From positions 310,001 to 374,000 of the forward strand of contig NZ_LZSO01000031.1 in NCBI RefSeq assembly GCF_001665785.1: a stretch of 64,000 nucleotides of DNA, read 5' to 3'. The translations under genes were made by a program, and so were the position numbers. Source of the DNA: Mycolicibacterium peregrinum. Its GTDB lineage: Bacteria; Actinomycetota; Actinomycetes; Mycobacteriales; Mycobacteriaceae. Every line of letters starts with the position of its first letter. Position 1 is the stretch's first letter. Positions 61,444 through 64,000 of this stretch are shown here, piece after piece. The notes below the pieces were generated by a model. That model was not told where the DNA came from. It searched no databases and saw only the letters and a program-made list of their open reading frames with translations.

Positions 61444-61854
61444 GTGAACAGGCTGGTATCGCTGATGACCGGCGCGGTATGCGCTCTGCTGCCATTGTTG
61501 TGTGTGCCGACAGCCGCGGCCGACAACATTGTCGCGGAACCCCCCACACCCGAGGATCTCGTGACGTACGAGGTGGTCTCACCGGTGGTGGGCATGGCGA
61601 ACATCGAGTACGTCACCACCTCAGGTCGGATCCTTGTTCCCAATGTGGCGTTGCCCTGGAGTTTCACGGTTCCGGTGCGCGACGCGCTGGCACCGCCGCC
61701 GGACGGCAGCCAGGTACGCGCCGACTGGCGGTCAACTGCGGGGCCGGCCCGGTGGGTCTCGGTGCGGGTGTACGTCAACGGTGAGCTGATCTGCCAGAAC
61801 ACCCTCGATATCGGCAACGCTGCTTGCTACGGAAGTACCCGGCGCATCACCTGA
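61444..61854 (+). CDS. Secreted MmpS-like protein
   Basis: 136 residues. A signal peptide (SLMTGAVCALLPLLCVP, cleavage near AAA-DN) and then a beta-sandwich with VTYEVVSPVVGMANIEYVT, NVALPWSFTVPV and RVYVNGELICQNT, the order of strands seen in MmpS proteins (YEV, PWS, C-x-I-x-V-x-GE). GTG start with AGGAGAG upstream. Last gene of the mce unit; it converges on the MDR gene after 30 bp. Confidence 0.7.
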   Translation: MNRLVSLMTGAVCALLPLLCVPTAAADNIVAEPPTPEDLVTYEVVSPVVGMANIEYVTTSGRILVPNVALPWSFTVPVRDALAPPPDGSQVRADWRSTAGPARWVSVRVYVNGELICQNTLDIGNAACYGSTRRIT

Positions 61855-61884
61855 TGGGTTGCGGAGCGGGCGCCGCGCAGGTGA

Positions 61885-62838
61885 TCACTCAAAGATGATC
61901 AGCGGACGCCCGCGCAGGCCACCAGCCTCGACGCTGCGGTGTGCATCTGCGGCCTGTTCTGGTCGGAACCGTGCGGTGACGTCCAGAAAATCGAAGGCGC
62001 CGTCGCCGGCGAGCGCGCTCAGTTCCATCAGGCCCGCCGTGTCGAGAAGGCGTTCGCGCACCCAGATGGGTCGGACGCTGATCCCGCGAGGCGCCGGAGT
62101 ATCGAAGGTGCGTACTGCACCCAGCCGCCCACCGTCGCGGAGGGCGTCGAACAGTTCGGCCCCGATCAGTGCGGTGTCCAGCACAGCATCCAGGCCACCG
62201 CCGGCAGCTTCTGAGAACCTTTGTGCCACTTTGGGTCCGCGATCTACGACGATATCGACGCCGCGCGTGCGCAGGGTGTCGTGGTCGTCTGGACGGGCGT
62301 CGGCGATCACGGTGAGGCCGGCCCGTTTGGCCAGCACCGTCACGAACGCCGACAGGTAACCGGCACCACCGGTGATGCCCAGGGTCTCCCCGGGTGACAA
62401 GTCGAGGCAGGCCAGTGCCTCCAGGGCGGTCAGTCCGTTCATCGGCAGCATGGCGGCCTGCTCCACCGACAGGCCGTCAGGGATGGGGACGACTGCCGCC
62501 TCGGGTACGACGATCAGAGCCGCATGCGCGCCGCCCTCGGGGCGTCGAGGCATGACGATGGCCATCACGGGGTCGCCGGGGGAGAACCGGGTAACCCCAG
62601 CTCCCACCGATTCGATGGTTCCTGCCGCGTCCATCCCGGCGATGTATGGCGGTGTGAAGCCGGCATAGGCGGCCGCCACCAGGCCGCTGCGGGTGGCGAT
62701 ATCGGTCGGGTTGATTGCCGCGGCCTGCACGGCGATGCGGACCTCGCCGGCGCCGGCGGGCCGGACCTGCACGGTCCCTACCTGCAGAACGTCCGGTGCG
62801 CCGAATTCGGGGATCAGAACTGCGGTGGTTTCGGTCAT
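61885..62838 (-). CDS. Quinone oxidoreductase-like MDR dehydrogenase (Zn-free)
   Basis: 317 residues. GEVRIAVQAAAINPTDIATRSG, the TPPYIAGMDAAGTIESVGAGVTRFSPGDPVMAI block, a Rossmann part ETLGITGGAGYLSAFVTVLAKRAG, and no zinc-ligand cysteines place it in the QOR/enoyl-reductase branch. It could reduce an enone or quinone. The ATG overlaps the ferredoxin stop in an ATGA junction. Confidence 0.87.
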   Translation of the reverse strand: MTETTAVLIPEFGAPDVLQVGTVQVRPAGAGEVRIAVQAAAINPTDIATRSGLVAAAYAGFTPPYIAGMDAAGTIESVGAGVTRFSPGDPVMAIVMPRRPEGGAHAALIVVPEAAVVPIPDGLSVEQAAMLPMNGLTALEALACLDLSPGETLGITGGAGYLSAFVTVLAKRAGLTVIADARPDDHDTLRTRGVDIVVDRGPKVAQRFSEAAGGGLDAVLDTALIGAELFDALRDGGRLGAVRTFDTPAPRGISVRPIWVRERLLDTAGLMELSALAGDGAFDFLDVTARFRPEQAADAHRSVEAGGLRGRPLIIFE

Positions 62839-63020
62839 GTCAACCTCAATGCATTCACGGGGCACGCCGAAACTGCGCGACGGACGTCGGATTCGCGTGC
62901 GGAGGGGATGGTCTCGGCGACTTCCAGTTCATCGTCGTCGTTGATGCTGAAGATGTCCGGGGCGTGGGATTCGCACATGCCGATGGCGGCGCACCGGCTC
63001 CGGTCGACGCTCACATGCAT
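62835..63020 (-). CDS. Small [3Fe-4S]-type ferredoxin
   Basis: 61 residues. Cys10 and Cys16 in SRCAAIGMCESHAPDIF, plus Cys53 in SACPVNALRL, are the three ligands of a single 3Fe-4S cluster; the fourth position is Ala/Gly as in P450-partner ferredoxins. It probably feeds a cytochrome P450, whose gene would be outside the window. It starts 6 bp after the SDR. Confidence 0.9.
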   Translation of the reverse strand: MHVSVDRSRCAAIGMCESHAPDIFSINDDDELEVAETIPSARESDVRRAVSACPVNALRLT

Positions 63021-63026
63021 GCGGAA

Positions 63027-63875
63027 TCAGCTCCGGGCGGCGGGCGCGAGTTTTCCGTCAGTCACTGCCACCGGTGCGGCCGGGCCGCACCCAACCAATC
63101 CGCCGTCGACCGGAATCACCGCTCCCGTAACGTAGCGGCCCGCCGATGATCCCAGGAAGATGGACATGCCGGCGATCTCGTCGGCGGTTCCGAAGCGGCC
63201 GAGGGGAATGGTCGCGTCGATGGCCTGTTTTGCGGTGGCGTCTTGCACGACGAACTTGGTCATCTTGCTCTCGAACAACCCGGGCGCGATGGCGTTAACC
63301 CGGATTCTCTCGGGCGCAAGACGTTTGGCGAGATGGCGGGTTAGGTGATGTACGGCCGCCTTGCTGGCGCCGTAGCTGTAGCTCTCCATGGTCGGGACGT
63401 TGATGCCGTCCGCCGAACCGATGTTGATGATGCTCGCATCGCCGGTTGTCTCGACCGCGGCGCGCAGTGCGGGCAGCGCGGCGGTGGTGAAGTGGAAAAG
63501 ACCCTCCACATTGGTGTGCATCACCTTGTCCCAACCAGATTCGGGGAAGGAGTCCAGCGGTGCCCCCCAGGTCACGCCGGCATTGTTGACCAGCACGTCG
63601 AGGGTGCCCAGGACGTCGGTGGCGGCGGCCGCCAGCGCCCGAGCGTTGGCAGGGGAGGACACGTCGCCGACCAGGGCGGTGACCGCACCGACGGTGCGCA
63701 GTTCGTCCTGCGCCTGCGCGGCGGCCTCGGCGTCGCGGGAGGAGATCACGACCCGGGCGCCGGCGGCGGCGAATCCGGTGGCGATCATCCGGCCGATGCC
63801 CCGGGTACCGCCGGTGATGACGACGTGTTTACCGGCGACATCGAACAGTCGGGATACCGCATCTGATGGGGACAT
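63027..63875 (-). CDS. Short-chain dehydrogenase/reductase
   Basis: 282 residues. The cofactor site VVITGGTRGIGRMIATGFAAAG, NNAGVTWGAPL, the catalytic Ser in INIGSADGI and the YSYGASKAA Tyr-Lys pair are present; the C-terminus has VTGAVIPVDGGLVGCG. It oxidises a hydroxyl or reduces a ketone. The first gene of the SDR-ferredoxin-MDR operon. The ATG chosen (MSPSDAVSR) has GAGG upstream and follows a promoter with the 13-bp elements. Confidence 0.92.
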   Translation of the reverse strand: MSPSDAVSRLFDVAGKHVVITGGTRGIGRMIATGFAAAGARVVISSRDAEAAAQAQDELRTVGAVTALVGDVSSPANARALAAAATDVLGTLDVLVNNAGVTWGAPLDSFPESGWDKVMHTNVEGLFHFTTAALPALRAAVETTGDASIINIGSADGINVPTMESYSYGASKAAVHHLTRHLAKRLAPERIRVNAIAPGLFESKMTKFVVQDATAKQAIDATIPLGRFGTADEIAGMSIFLGSSAGRYVTGAVIPVDGGLVGCGPAAPVAVTDGKLAPAARS

Positions 63876-63907
63876 GTATCGCCTCGATTCTGGTCGTTTC
63901 CGGCCAG

Positions 63908-63933
63908 CATACATAGTGTTCATACAGATACAA
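63908..63933 (-). promoter_or_regulatory. Tandem 13-bp elements at the SDR promoter
   Basis: In gene sense TTGTATCTGTATG (63933-63921) then AACACTATGTATG (63920-63908). TATG plus CT gives the -10 TATGCT, with start predicted near 63899 and a 24-base leader. Confidence 0.65.
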
Positions 63934-64000
63934 CAGACACGTTGACTTATGGCCTGGGCCACAGTAGCGTCGATCACACCGCAGCAAAACCGCAGGCGAA

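Overview
The window is high-GC actinobacterial DNA. Gene content and order point to a fast-growing Mycobacterium (Mycolicibacterium). It carries MmpL, PE-PPE-domain and FAAL-type FadD proteins, the Sdh1 type of succinate dehydrogenase, an mce operon, a hemophore-like protein and a chromosomal AAC(2')-I. The order sdh1, small protein, nirBD, CbiX, HemD-like regulator, narK, aac(2'), KipA/KipI, FecB-like follows the M. tuberculosis Rv0247c-Rv0265c backbone, with insertions. The species is not decided here.

Layout. 1-3783: end of an mmpL10-PE-fadD23 cluster of the trehalose polyphleate type. 4026-8726: flavin reductase and the sdh1 operon with two small accessory ORFs; a near-perfect CRP-like palindrome lies upstream. 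8938-12668: PEP-mutase-like enzyme, secreted protein, EamA exporter and divergent MocR regulator. 12782-19932: nitrite/nitrate assimilation (nirBD, sirohydrochlorin chelatase, NnaR-like regulator, narK). 20044-25292: aac(2'), 5-oxoprolinase subunits, VUT transporter, FecB-like lipoprotein, YeiH exporter and a 29-residue membrane peptide. 25475-26136: two small secreted proteins. 26142-31844: TetR-controlled agmatine catabolism operon (aguB, aguA, amidohydrolase, permease). 31937-34945: ohr/ohrR and an MFS transporter fused to a universal stress domain.

35251-63875 reads as one lipid or ketone catabolic island: two HAPMO-type Baeyer-Villiger monooxygenases, Zn-ADH, FadBA, ALDH, a FadE pair, nitroreductase, hydrolase, a double-domain TetR (Mce3R-like), a compact mce operon with two lipoprotein subunits and four downstream accessory genes, then an SDR-ferredoxin-MDR operon. 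The likely logic is uptake through Mce, ketone-to-ester oxidation, ester cleavage, alcohol/aldehyde oxidation and beta-oxidation.

The most striking signal is a 13-bp element (gene-sense consensus roughly [TGA]ACA[CT]NNYGTATG). It occurs as contiguous direct repeats at five promoters (ALDH, fadE, BVMO2, mce, SDR) and singly at two more (nitroreductase, secreted protein). In the gene-sense copies its last four bases form the start of the -10 box. The Mce3R-like double TetR is the obvious candidate reader. Many genes in the window also look leaderless, with a TANNNT box ending six bases before the start codon.
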